Positions 47,497 to 56,720 of a stretch of 64,000 bases of DNA are shown here, piece by piece. This DNA is from an uncultured Pseudomonadota bacterium (GTDB lineage: Bacteria > Pseudomonadota > Alphaproteobacteria > UBA9219): assembly GCA_903919315.1 (NCBI GenBank), contig CAIXHP010000020.1, positions 1 to 64,000 of the forward strand, given 5' to 3'. The translations under genes were made by a program, and so were the position numbers. The notes beneath the pieces were generated by a model. The model was not told the origin of the DNA, ran no database searches, and saw only the letters and a program-made list of their open reading frames with translations. Numbering within the stretch: position 1 is the stretch's first letter; each line of letters opens with the position of its first letter.

Positions 47497-48681
47497 TCAA
47501 GCTCCCGTCCATTTCAAAGCGACGCGGTCGATAATCTCCACGGCCTCGTCGATCTGCGCTTCGGTCACAATCAGCGGCGGCAGCATGCGTACGACGTTTT
47601 CCCCCGCCGACAGCACGAGCAACTTTTCCGCCCGCAAAGCCTCCACCACATCCGTGTTCGTCGGCACGCAGCGCAACCCCTGCATCAAACCTTTACCACG
47701 ATGCTCAGTAAAAACCTTGGGATGCCGCGCGATCAGTTCGTCCAACTTGCGCCACAGATACGCGCCACGCCTCTGCGCCGTTTCAAAAAAGCCCGGCTCT
47801 TCCATCACATCCAGAACGGCATTACCCACCGCCGTCGCCAGCGGATTGCCGCCATAGGTCGAACCGTGCGTCCCCATCGTCATACCCTGCGCCGCCTTGG
47901 CCGTCGCGAGGCACGCGCCGATCGGATAACCATTGCCAAGCGCCTTGGCGATGCACATCACGTCCGGAGTCACGCCCGCCCAGTCATGCGCGAACAGCTT
48001 GCCGGTGCGCCCCATCCCGCACTGGATTTCATCAAAGAACAGCAACAAGCCCTCGGCATCGCAAAGCGCCCGCAACGCGCGCAGAAACTCCGGCGAGGCA
48101 GGTTTCATGCCGCCTTCGCCCAAAACCGGCTCAATGCCGATCGCGGCGGTCTCCGGCGTAATCGCGGCGCGCAGCGCGTCCAAATCGCCCCAAGGCACCT
48201 GATCGAACCCATTCATCGGCGGGCCGAAACCGCCGACCATCTTCTCCGCCTTCGAAGCCGCGATCCCCGCGAGCGTGCGGCCATGAAAACAGCCCTGAAA
48301 AGTGATAACCCTGTAACGCTGCGGCTGGCCGATGGCGCTGAAGTATTTGCGAATGAGCTTAACGCAACACTCCCAAGCCTCCGCGCCGGAGTTCTGGAAA
48401 AAAACCGTATCCGCAAACGTCAGATCAACAAGGCGCTGCGCCAGTCGTTCGGTGCCGTGAACGCGAAACACGTTGCCGACGATCCAGAGCTTCTCCGCCT
48501 GATCCTTCAACGCCTGCACGAGGCGCGGGTGGGCGTGGCCAAGCGCGGCGACCGCAATGCCGCCCACAAAATCGAGATAACGCTGCCCCTTGTCGTCGAA
48601 CAGATAAGCGCCCTCGCCGCGCTCAAAACAAATATCGGCTCGGTTATAGACGGGCATCAAGGCCGGAAACGCAGCATTCAT
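47497..48681 (-). CDS. argD: Acetylornithine aminotransferase
   Basis: ArgD is a PLP enzyme of arginine synthesis that may also serve in lysine synthesis. The 394 residues contain the PLP-phosphate motif NSGAEA, the FQGCFHGRT segment, LLFFDEIQCGMGRTG, and the Schiff-base Lys in CIAKALGNGYPIG. The ATG at 48681 follows GGGAAG; the tracked start is 14 codons upstream. Product order argF, ABC-2 permease, argD, lipoprotein is read on the minus strand. Confidence 0.95.
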   Translation of the reverse strand: MNAAFPALMPVYNRADICFERGEGAYLFDDKGQRYLDFVGGIAVAALGHAHPRLVQALKDQAEKLWIVGNVFRVHGTERLAQRLVDLTFADTVFFQNSGAEAWECCVKLIRKYFSAIGQPQRYRVITFQGCFHGRTLAGIAASKAEKMVGGFGPPMNGFDQVPWGDLDALRAAITPETAAIGIEPVLGEGGMKPASPEFLRALRALCDAEGLLLFFDEIQCGMGRTGKLFAHDWAGVTPDVMCIAKALGNGYPIGACLATAKAAQGMTMGTHGSTYGGNPLATAVGNAVLDVMEEPGFFETAQRRGAYLWRKLDELIARHPKVFTEHRGKGLMQGLRCVPTNTDVVEALRAEKLLVLSAGENVVRMLPPLIVTEAQIDEAVEIIDRVALKWTGA

Positions 48682-48694
48682 AACAGTCTTCCCA

Positions 48695-49501
48695 TTAGGT
48701 TTTAAGTTTGTAACCGCTGGCAATCAGCTTATAGGCCGCCCAGAACAACAGCGCGTTGACTCCCAGCATCACACCAATGCCAACCCCCAACGTACCGTCC
48801 GAAACGCCGGTGAACCCATAGCGAAAGCCGTCGGTCATATAGAAAAACGGATTCAGATGGCAAACAATTCGCCACGCCTCCGGCAACTGGCTCGATGTGT
48901 AAAAGGTTCCCGACAAAAAGGTGGCGGGCAGAACGATAAAATTCTGGAACGCGGCCAGATGATCGAACTTGTCCGACCAAATGCCGCCGATCACGCCCAT
49001 CAGCGACAGCATCATTGAGCCCATCAGCGCATGATAGAGAACATAGCCGATGTCCACAATCTCAACGGGAGCGACCAGCGCCAAGACCGGTACCGAAACC
49101 GCCCCAACGACAACCCCGCGTGCGACACCGCCCAGCGTGTAGCCCAAAGTCAGTTCCAGCGGCGAAAGCGGCGGCATCAGAACATCGACGATATTGCCCT
49201 GCACCTTGGATATGACAAACGAGCTGGACGTGTTGGCAAAGGCGTTTTGAGCCATCGACATCATGATCAGGCCGGGTGCCAGAAAGGCCATATAGGAAAT
49301 GCCGTCCACCTCGCGCCCCGTGCCGCCCAGCGCGGTGGCGAACACAATGTAAAAAAGCAGCGTCGTGATGACCGGCGCGCCAATAGTCTGAGCATGAACG
49401 ATCACAAAACGGCGAACCTCTTTGCCCGTGAGCGTCCAAAGTCCAAGCCAATTGACCGCCCCCAACGCGCGCGGATGCGGCAGCCTCGAAACATCACTCA
49501 T
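48695..49501 (-). CDS. ABC-2 type transporter permease
   Basis: The 268-residue protein has six hydrophobic segments, and the ABC-2 signature region PATFLSGTFYTSSQLPEAWRIVCHLNPFFYMTDGFRYG (shortened) is clear. It is of the YadH type. Its start lies eight bases inside argF. No ATPase gene lies beside it, so the partner is elsewhere or missing. Confidence 0.9.
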   Translation of the reverse strand: MSDVSRLPHPRALGAVNWLGLWTLTGKEVRRFVIVHAQTIGAPVITTLLFYIVFATALGGTGREVDGISYMAFLAPGLIMMSMAQNAFANTSSSFVISKVQGNIVDVLMPPLSPLELTLGYTLGGVARGVVVGAVSVPVLALVAPVEIVDIGYVLYHALMGSMMLSLMGVIGGIWSDKFDHLAAFQNFIVLPATFLSGTFYTSSQLPEAWRIVCHLNPFFYMTDGFRYGFTGVSDGTLGVGIGVMLGVNALLFWAAYKLIASGYKLKT

Positions 49502-50420
49502 GAACGCCCTCCGTACCGACGCCAAGACACCAGCACATAATCGCCTTTTGCACATGCAGCCGATTCTCGGCCTCGTCCCAAACGGCGGATTGCGGCCCGT
49601 CGATCACCTCGTCCGTCACCTCCTCGCCGCGATGCGCGGGCAGACAGTGAAGGAATATAGCTTCCGGCTTGGCGCGGCGCATCACGGCGGCATCCACCTG
49701 ATAGGGTGTCAACAATGTCTGCCGCGCCGCTACATCGCTGTTGTGCATCGAAGCCCAACAATCGGTGAGAACGACATCCGCGTCCGCGACCTCGGCCACG
49801 TCCGCCGACACCGTAACCTCTGCGCCCGCCTTCTGCGCCGCGATGAGGAGTTCGGCGCGAGGCGGAAATTCCGGAGGACACACAATCCGCAGCGTAAAGC
49901 CGAAGACCCCAGCGGCGTGAATCCAGCTGTTCAGAACATTGTTGTCGCCATCGCCGACCCATGCAACCGTTTTGCTTTCGATAGCCCCCAAACGCTCTTC
50001 GACCGTCATGATGTCGGCCATGACCTGACAGGGATGCGACTGGTTGGTCAAGCCGTTGATGACCGGCACGTCGGCTCCGGCGGCCAGCTCAAGCAGCTTG
50101 GACTCCTCGAACGTGCGGATCATGATGAGATCGACATAGCGCGACAGGACGCGCCCGGTGTCCGCCACTGTCTCGCCGCGTCCGAGCTGAATCTCCGCGC
50201 CGCTGAGCGTCGTGACCGCGCCGCCCAACTGCCGCATACCGACTTCAAAGGACACGCGCGTGCGGGTGGACGGCTTTTCAAAGATAAGGGCCAGCGTCTT
50301 GCCCGCCATCGGCTGAATGGCCAAAGGCGCGCGCTTCAATCGGTGCGCCAACGTCAAAATGCCGCGCAAAACCGAACCATCGACCTTGCCGATGTCTAAA
50401 AAATCCCGCCCCGACTTCAT
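49494..50420 (-). CDS. argF: Ornithine carbamoyltransferase
   Basis: ArgF makes citrulline from ornithine and carbamoyl phosphate. The carbamoyl-phosphate motif STRTR (about 54-58), NQSHPCQ and the ornithine-side HCLPAHRGEEV are intact. Length is 308 residues from the ATG at 50420; the tracked start is a TTG two codons upstream. It heads the argF-permease-argD-lipoprotein run. Confidence 0.96.
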   Translation of the reverse strand: MKSGRDFLDIGKVDGSVLRGILTLAHRLKRAPLAIQPMAGKTLALIFEKPSTRTRVSFEVGMRQLGGAVTTLSGAEIQLGRGETVADTGRVLSRYVDLIMIRTFEESKLLELAAGADVPVINGLTNQSHPCQVMADIMTVEERLGAIESKTVAWVGDGDNNVLNSWIHAAGVFGFTLRIVCPPEFPPRAELLIAAQKAGAEVTVSADVAEVADADVVLTDCWASMHNSDVAARQTLLTPYQVDAAVMRRAKPEAIFLHCLPAHRGEEVTDEVIDGPQSAVWDEAENRLHVQKAIMCWCLGVGTEGVHE

Positions 50421-50446
50421 AGCCAACCCCTGCTGGAAAACAGGAG

Positions 50447-51766
50447 TTAAGCTTGCTTGGTTGCCGCCAGCCAGTCAAGCTTGTTCGGGTTGTTTTCCAT
50501 ATAGTGGCTGAGAGCAATCAAAACCCTCTGGTCATAGATTTTCTCGGCCTCGGCCATCATGCAGCGCATGGCGTCCTTAAAAGGCAAACCGTCACGGTGA
50601 GCGCGGGGACTAACCAGCGCGACAAAGGCGTTGGCAACCGTCACGATCCGCGCCGTGACCATGATGTCGTCGCCTTTCAAACCGTCGGGTACGCCCGTGC
50701 CGTCATAGCGCTCCAACACCTGCCGCAAAGTCGGCACCACCGGCCCCTCGAAACCGATGATGGAGAGAATATCCGCCGAGGTTAAAATGCTGTCGCGTAC
50801 ACGTTGCAACTCTTCAGCCGTCAAGGGCGCGGTCTTGGTCAGAACCGAGCGCGACACCAGAACCTTGCCGAAGTTCATCAGCGAACCGGCGATTTCCGCC
50901 GTTTCAATCTGCCGATCATCAAGGCGCATTTCTTTGGCGAGCGCTCCGGCCAACTGACCGACGCGCGACGAATGGCCCGAAGCGTAGGGATCGCGACGAT
51001 CCACGACCGCCACCAACGTCTCAATCACTTGCCGCAACATGCGTTCACGCCGTTCGCGCTCAACGATCAGAGTCGTCAGATCGTCTTCGCTGACCAAAAC
51101 GCCGCCGATCAACTCGGCGAACGGCGCGATGGCCTCGTAATGCGTTTGGATAAAGCGGGTGTAGCCCTTTTCGTCCATGCGGTCGACGTACTCCATCGGC
51201 GCTTCGGCGGCACGAGCCTCGGCAAGCCGCACTTCCAGCCGCTTGGCCAGATCGTTGCCCAGAACCTTGATCGGCGGCTTGCCGATGATGTCCGCCGCCC
51301 GCTTGCCGATATGATCCGCCGCCCGCTGGTTGACGAACCAATAGCGGTTGTGACGATCGAAAATCGCAATGGCGCCGGGTTGATGGTCCGCCACAAGGTG
51401 AAGCAAATTCTCTCGATAATTCAAACGGCGGCTGATCTGGTCGATGCGAAGCTGGTATTCCGACTCCAACCTCAACCGCTCAAAATACCGCGCCGAAACC
51501 CACACCAGACAGGCCAAAAGAAGCAACGGAGCGAGGATCATCGCCAACGCAAGGAAGTACCCCAACAGCGAATCGCCTTGAGACTCCGCGCCGCTAAAAT
51601 TGTGCGCCAACTGCCATACGCCGCCGAAAGCAACAAGGATCAAAACCGCGCTCGCCAGAAAAAGCAGCGCCTTTCCCAAGCGCACCTTGGCGCGTCTTTT
51701 TTTGGGACTCAGCTCCCGGTCGGGCGGCGTGAGCAAATCTTCATCGTGGGCAGAAGTCGATTCCAT
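50447..51766 (-). CDS. PAS-linked degenerate HD-GYP protein
   Basis: Two membrane helices (about 32-52 and 66-90) are followed by a PAS-like domain (about 115-235) and an HD-GYP-type domain. The domain retains DPYASGHSSRVGQLA, but the HD metal pair is replaced in SLMNFGKVLVS, and the GYP loop reads ERYDGTGVPDGLKGDDI. The missing metal ligands suggest it is not a classical c-di-GMP phosphodiesterase. It might bind rather than hydrolyse. It is divergent from an EAL-like gene, across 191 bases. Confidence 0.85.
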   Translation of the reverse strand: MESTSAHDEDLLTPPDRELSPKKRRAKVRLGKALLFLASAVLILVAFGGVWQLAHNFSGAESQGDSLLGYFLALAMILAPLLLLACLVWVSARYFERLRLESEYQLRIDQISRRLNYRENLLHLVADHQPGAIAIFDRHNRYWFVNQRAADHIGKRAADIIGKPPIKVLGNDLAKRLEVRLAEARAAEAPMEYVDRMDEKGYTRFIQTHYEAIAPFAELIGGVLVSEDDLTTLIVERERRERMLRQVIETLVAVVDRRDPYASGHSSRVGQLAGALAKEMRLDDRQIETAEIAGSLMNFGKVLVSRSVLTKTAPLTAEELQRVRDSILTSADILSIIGFEGPVVPTLRQVLERYDGTGVPDGLKGDDIMVTARIVTVANAFVALVSPRAHRDGLPFKDAMRCMMAEAEKIYDQRVLIALSHYMENNPNKLDWLAATKQA

Positions 51767-51957
51767 GGGGACGACACATGTTGAGCGTGAAACGGGAAGG
51801 AGTCGTAAATACGCGGCTGAGATTACAGGGAGAATTATAAATCAGAGGTTAAGGCGCACTTCGTCCCGGTCGCGTTACGAAAATATTAACCGGAACGGTC
51901 AGATTCTATCAATCTTTGTCGTTTAAAGTAAGCCACCCTGCTAACTAGACGGACAAA
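51767..51957. other. Divergent intergenic region of the HD-GYP and EAL-like genes
   Basis: It is the shared upstream region of the two genes and is more AT-rich than its surroundings. I found no operator that I can defend. Confidence 0.5.
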
Positions 51958-53148
51958 ATGTTTAAACCGCCGCTCAATCGCCAACCGACCCAAGAAATCC
52001 TGTTGCTGGATCTCGTCGAAAGACTGGGGCGGCTCCGGACGGGACGTGTAGCTGTCCGACTGCACCTGTCAACGCTCCCGGCGACGTTTCGCCGCGCCCC
52101 CTACCTCAACGTGGCGCAAACCACCTTTGCCGCAAGCGTAAGACACTGCGAAGGCCAGCTTTTTGCGCTTGGAAACGCCGATCTTGTCTTCGTAGGCAAA
52201 AAGAGCGATGCGAGCCTGCTGGACACCGCCGTGAACCGCCTGCGGGTCATTTTTGGCGAACCGGAGCAAGCCGAATTCTGCACATGGTACGACCTCGAAA
52301 CGGCCTATGACGCGCTGCTCGCGCTGGCTCAAGACCTGCTCGGCCAAGCGGAAAAAAGCCGCCTCGACCAAGAGCTTCACCCCAGCATTGATCCCAACCA
52401 GCTGCTCACCCCCATGCAACCCGACCTTTTGGTCAAATTGGAGCAAGCCCTCGCGAAAACCGACGTTACGAGCATCGCCCGCCGCCAGACCGTATGCTCG
52501 ATCATCGAGGACCAACCGCCTCAACCACTGTTCGAAGAGTATTATATCTCCATAGAAGACCTCCAAAGCATCGCCACGCCGGGTTCCGACTTGCTGGGCG
52601 ACAGGTGGTTGTTCCAACGCCTGACGCAAACGCTGGATCGGCGCATGATGGCCATGATGGCCCGCGACGGCATCAACCCCGAACGGCCGTTCAGCCTCAA
52701 CCTCAACATCGCGACCGTCCTCTCGCCCGATTTTGCCCGTTTTGAAGCGACGATTACCAGAAAGACTCAAAGCCGTCTGGTGATTGAATTGGACAAGCTC
52801 GATGTTTTTTCCGATATGGATGCCTTCCTCTTCGCCCGCGACTATCTGCACGAGCTTGGGTTCCGCGTCTGCCTCGATGGACTGACGCACCGCACGTTGC
52901 CCTATTACGACCGCGCGCGGCTTGGGTTTGACCTTATCAAAATCTACTGGACTCCGGACAGCCTCGACACGATGCCCGAAGCCATGTTTTCGACCATCCG
53001 GAGCATCGTCATGGAAACCGGGCAGTCCCGCACGATCCTGTGCCGCTGCGAGAACGAGCAGGCCGTCGCCATCGGACAAGATCTCGGCATCGTGATGTTC
53101 CAGGGACGGCATGTCGACCGCCTTTTAACCCTTGGCCGCGCCGCCTGA
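51958..53148 (+). CDS. Degenerate EAL-like protein
   Basis: The C-terminal half (about 225-390) follows the EAL TIM-barrel order: FSLNLNIATVLSP, RLVIELDKLDVF, LGFRVCLDGL, LGFDLIKIYW and a last strand before FQGRHVDRL. The EAL motif and the DDFGTG and KxD catalytic residues are not conserved, so a c-di-GMP phosphodiesterase activity is unlikely. The N-terminal half has no recognised domain. It could be a sensor or ligand-binding remnant. It is upstream of argC on the same strand. Confidence 0.75.
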   Translation: MFKPPLNRQPTQEILLLDLVERLGRLRTGRVAVRLHLSTLPATFRRAPYLNVAQTTFAASVRHCEGQLFALGNADLVFVGKKSDASLLDTAVNRLRVIFGEPEQAEFCTWYDLETAYDALLALAQDLLGQAEKSRLDQELHPSIDPNQLLTPMQPDLLVKLEQALAKTDVTSIARRQTVCSIIEDQPPQPLFEEYYISIEDLQSIATPGSDLLGDRWLFQRLTQTLDRRMMAMMARDGINPERPFSLNLNIATVLSPDFARFEATITRKTQSRLVIELDKLDVFSDMDAFLFARDYLHELGFRVCLDGLTHRTLPYYDRARLGFDLIKIYWTPDSLDTMPEAMFSTIRSIVMETGQSRTILCRCENEQAVAIGQDLGIVMFQGRHVDRLLTLGRAA

Positions 53149-53242
53149 TCGACAACCCCCTTCATGCGCTCGCCGCAGTCTGATACACCTATCGCATCGC
53201 AAAAAAACCGCTGCGCCAACGCCGCCAAGTTAGGATATTGCA

Positions 53243-54280
53243 ATGACACAAAACATCGCCATTTTGGGCGCAAGCGGCTACACCGGAGCCGAGCTTCTGC
53301 GCTTTTTGCTGCGCCACCCCGCCGCGCGCATCGCGGCGCTGACGGCGGAACGGAATGCGGGCCAACCGGCACGCGCTCTCTTGCCGCATCTGACAGACCA
53401 CGACCTGCCCGACCTGTGCAAAATCGAAGCGGTGGACTTCGGCAAAATCGACTTTGTTTTCTGCGCCCTGCCCCACGGCACGACGCAGGAGGTCATCGCC
53501 GCTCTGCCGCCATCCGTTCGAATCGTCGATCTGTCGGCGGACTTCCGCCTCACCGACACAAATGTCTATCAAGAATGGTACGACCACGCTCACCGCGCCC
53601 CGCAGTTGCAGCACGAAGCGGTTTACGGCTTGACCGAAATCAACCGCGACGCGATCCGCAAAGCGCGGATCGTCGCCAACCCCGGCTGTTACCCCACCGC
53701 CTCGCAACTGCCGCTCATCCCCCTGCTCCGTGCGGGCGTGATCGAAGCGGACGACATCATCATCGATGCCAAATCCGGTGTCAGCGGCGCAGGCCGTGAA
53801 TTAAAGCTCGGCAACCTCTATTGCGAAGTGAACGAAGGCATGCAGGCGTACGGAGTCGCCCAACACCGCCACGCCCCCGAAATCGAGCAAGGCCTTAGCG
53901 CGGCAGCAGGTCGCCCCGTCACGATCACCTTCACGCCGCACCTCGTGCCCATGAGTCGCGGCATGTACGCCAGCACCTATGTGCGCCTCGCAGCAGGCAA
54001 AACCGTCGCCGACATCGAACACGTCTGGAGGCAAACCTACGCGAACGAACCGTTCGTGAAAATCCTCGCCGTCGGCCAACCGCCCGTCACGCGCCATGTG
54101 CGCGGGACCAACCTGTGCCACATGAACGCCACCACCGACCGAGCCCCCAACCGCGCCATCCTCCTCAGCGCCATCGACAATCTGGTCAAAGGCGCGTCCG
54201 GCCAAGCCATCCAAAACATGAATGTCATGCTGGGACTGCCGGAAACAACGGGGTTGGAGCAAACGGCGCTGATCCCCTAA
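53243..54280 (+). CDS. argC: N-acetyl-gamma-glutamyl-phosphate reductase
   Basis: ArgC reduces N-acetylglutamyl phosphate in arginine synthesis. The NADP-binding motif LGASGYTGAELLR begins near residue 8, and the catalytic Cys lies in ANPGCYPTAS. The C-terminal domain with the conserved His is present. The 345-residue form is usual. It is a separate unit from argF-argD, on the opposite strand. Confidence 0.96.
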   Translation: MTQNIAILGASGYTGAELLRFLLRHPAARIAALTAERNAGQPARALLPHLTDHDLPDLCKIEAVDFGKIDFVFCALPHGTTQEVIAALPPSVRIVDLSADFRLTDTNVYQEWYDHAHRAPQLQHEAVYGLTEINRDAIRKARIVANPGCYPTASQLPLIPLLRAGVIEADDIIIDAKSGVSGAGRELKLGNLYCEVNEGMQAYGVAQHRHAPEIEQGLSAAAGRPVTITFTPHLVPMSRGMYASTYVRLAAGKTVADIEHVWRQTYANEPFVKILAVGQPPVTRHVRGTNLCHMNATTDRAPNRAILLSAIDNLVKGASGQAIQNMNVMLGLPETTGLEQTALIP

Positions 54281-54358
54281 CCATGGCTAAGAACGCCTCC
54301 TGAATTCGCGCCTCAGCATGGGGAGAGGCAGAGGGCCACCGCAACAATCAGTTCAACT

Positions 54359-55792
54359 TTATCCTACCGCCGCGCCGCCGACTGTCATCTGCTCCAAGCG
54401 TACCGTAGGTTGGCCAATGCCGACGGGAACACTCTGGCCATTTTTGCCGCAAGTGCCGACACCACCGTCCAGTTCACAGTCGTTGCCGATCATCGTCATG
54501 TGCTTGAGCGCCTCGAAGCCGGTGCCGACCAGCGACGCGCCCTTGATGGGACGACCAATCTTGCCGTTGCCGATCTCATAGGCCTCCGTCGCCGAAAACA
54601 CGAATTTGCCGGAGGTGATATCCACCTGTCCGCCCCCGAAATCGGCGGCATAGATGCCCTTCTTCACCGAAGCGATAATCTCGTCCTTGCTATGCGAACC
54701 GTTGCGCATCACGGTGTTGGTCATGCGCGGATACGGCTGGCACGCAAAGCTCTCGCGCCGCCCATTACCGGTGGACTTCACGCCCATCAGGCGAGCGTTG
54801 AGCCGATCCTGCATATACCGGACCAGAACGCCGTCTTCGATCAGCGTCGTGCATTGCGAAGGCGTGCCTTCGTCGTCAATCGTCAACGAGCCGCGCCGCT
54901 TGTCCATCGCGCCGTCATCGACAATCGTCACGCCCTGGGCCGCGATCTGTTGCCCCATCAGGCCGGAGAACGCCGAAGTCTTCTTGCGGTTAAAGTCGCC
55001 CTCCAGCCCATGCCCCACGGCCTCGTGCAGCATGACGGCGGGCCAGCCCGGCCCCAACACCACGGTCATCTCCCCCGCAGGCGAGTCGATAGCGTCAAGA
55101 TTAACGAGCGCCTTGCGCAGAGCTTCGTCGGCCATCCGCCCCCACTGCGCCGGATCAAAATAACGCGCATAGTCCAAACGCCCGCCGCCGCCGCAAGCGC
55201 CGCTTTCCATGCGATCCCCCTGCCGCGCCACCACAGCGACATGCAAGCGCACCAAGGGCCGAATGTCCGCCGCACGCCAACCGCCCGCGCCGATGATCTG
55301 CACCGCCTGCCACGTCGCGCCCAGCGACACGCTCACCTGATGCACGCGCGGATCGCGCGAACGGATATAAGCGTCGATAGCTTGCAGCAGTTGGACTTTG
55401 TCCTCAAAGCTCTTGCTCGGCAGCGGATTGGTGTCGTCGTACAAATGCCGATTGGTTCCCTGCGGCGGCAGGGCCAGCGTCCCCGCATAGCCGCCCCGTA
55501 CGGCCTGCACCGTTTCGGCGGCGCGTTTGATCGCGGCCTCGCTCAGATCGACGGCATGGGCATACCCCACCGTCTCGCCCGCCACGGCGCGAAGGCCAAA
55601 GCCCTGCGTGGTGTTAAAACTGGCGCTCTTCAGCTTGCCGTCGTCCCACACCATGCTTTCGGATTGATTGTACTCCAAAAACAACTCACCATCATCCGCC
55701 CCCACCAAAGCCCGCCCCACAAGCCGCTCCACCAAAGCCCGATCCATGCCGGTTTGATCGAAAAACAGTTTATCGGTTTGGGGGAGTGACAT
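54359..55792 (-). CDS. tldD: Metalloprotease TldD
   Basis: TldD with TldE matures peptides and degrades the CcdA antidote and related substrates. The zinc motif is HEAVGHGLEGD, followed by a Cys-containing segment near the end with DCELDGGVGTCGKNGQSVP (shortened). The 477 residues match the family. A tldE gene is not seen in the window. It reads on the minus strand beside the solute-binding gene. Confidence 0.95.
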   Translation of the reverse strand: MSLPQTDKLFFDQTGMDRALVERLVGRALVGADDGELFLEYNQSESMVWDDGKLKSASFNTTQGFGLRAVAGETVGYAHAVDLSEAAIKRAAETVQAVRGGYAGTLALPPQGTNRHLYDDTNPLPSKSFEDKVQLLQAIDAYIRSRDPRVHQVSVSLGATWQAVQIIGAGGWRAADIRPLVRLHVAVVARQGDRMESGACGGGGRLDYARYFDPAQWGRMADEALRKALVNLDAIDSPAGEMTVVLGPGWPAVMLHEAVGHGLEGDFNRKKTSAFSGLMGQQIAAQGVTIVDDGAMDKRRGSLTIDDEGTPSQCTTLIEDGVLVRYMQDRLNARLMGVKSTGNGRRESFACQPYPRMTNTVMRNGSHSKDEIIASVKKGIYAADFGGGQVDITSGKFVFSATEAYEIGNGKIGRPIKGASLVGTGFEALKHMTMIGNDCELDGGVGTCGKNGQSVPVGIGQPTVRLEQMTVGGAAVG

Positions 55793-55843
55793 TTAAATAG
55801 CTCTCATATTGGGACAGAACGAAAACATCATCCGTTCACAATT

Positions 55844-56680
55844 TTAATTCCGTACAGGCGATTTCACGCGAACAAGACTGTGAGGAATTTGTTCGTATTT
55901 GTCGAGAATCTGGTCAATAACACCGCTGTTACGCATCTCATCAAGAACAATATTGAAAGTCGACATCAGCTTCTGCTCACCCTTTCCGAACGCCAAGGCA
56001 TGGGCATAGGCCCGGATGGGATTGTGGCCTTCCACGCGCTTAACTGCGCCCGGTCGTGCCAGCAAGTATGGCATGGCCATCAACGGATTGGCGAATGTTA
56101 CATCAGCTTTCTTGGTCGTCACCGCCTCCAGCAGCATGCTCATATCGGTATCCTGCGGCATGGAATAGACTTTGGCCGACGGAAAGTCTTCCGTTCTTAT
56201 TGTCTCAGCCCCTTCGCCGTCAATCGTAGCGATGGTAATTTTCCCATCGTTAATTACCTTCAAATCCTTATCAAAACGATTATCGTTTGCGCGAACATAG
56301 GCATCAACTGTGCTGTAGAAAATCGGGTCGGTATAATCAAAAACCCGCGCCATCGGTGCCCATCTGTAGGTCGTTAAGCAAAAAGCATCGTATCGCCCCG
56401 TTTGGATGCCTTCGGCCATCGTCGCGAAAGTCACCTGTTCCGTCCACTCGACCTTGAGATGAAGCCGCTTCGCCACTTCAGTGATTATGTCATACGTGAT
56501 ACCCGAGAACTGGCCCGTTTTGGGATCCAGCGTAAACTGCGGAGGGATGACGACATAGCCGCAACGCAACGTATTGGTACGCATAACGCGATCAAACGCG
56601 CTCTCCTTTTCGGCAGCTTGTAGAACTTGCGGCAGAGCAAGCCCAAACAAGACAGCAAACACGACAATCAACCAGCGCAT
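55844..56680 (-). CDS. Periplasmic solute-binding protein, family 3
   Basis: A signal peptide (MRWLIVVFAVLFGLALPQ) precedes a binding-protein fold that starts with LRCGYVVIPPQFTLD and includes GITYDIITEVAKRLHLKVEW and a GRYDAFCLTTYRWAPMARVFDYTDP (shortened) lobe. This fits amino-acid-type receptors of ABC transporters or sensory systems. No permease or ATPase is adjacent. The ATG at 56680 has GGAG six bases before it. Confidence 0.88.
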   Translation of the reverse strand: MRWLIVVFAVLFGLALPQVLQAAEKESAFDRVMRTNTLRCGYVVIPPQFTLDPKTGQFSGITYDIITEVAKRLHLKVEWTEQVTFATMAEGIQTGRYDAFCLTTYRWAPMARVFDYTDPIFYSTVDAYVRANDNRFDKDLKVINDGKITIATIDGEGAETIRTEDFPSAKVYSMPQDTDMSMLLEAVTTKKADVTFANPLMAMPYLLARPGAVKRVEGHNPIRAYAHALAFGKGEQKLMSTFNIVLDEMRNSGVIDQILDKYEQIPHSLVRVKSPVRN

Positions 56681-56720
56681 GCGAATCTCCAAACGGTAGC
56701 ACATAGGTCACAGGATCGTA

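Noticed and set aside
54410-55789. Plus-strand ORF of 459 residues
   Set aside because: It is the antisense shadow of tldD.
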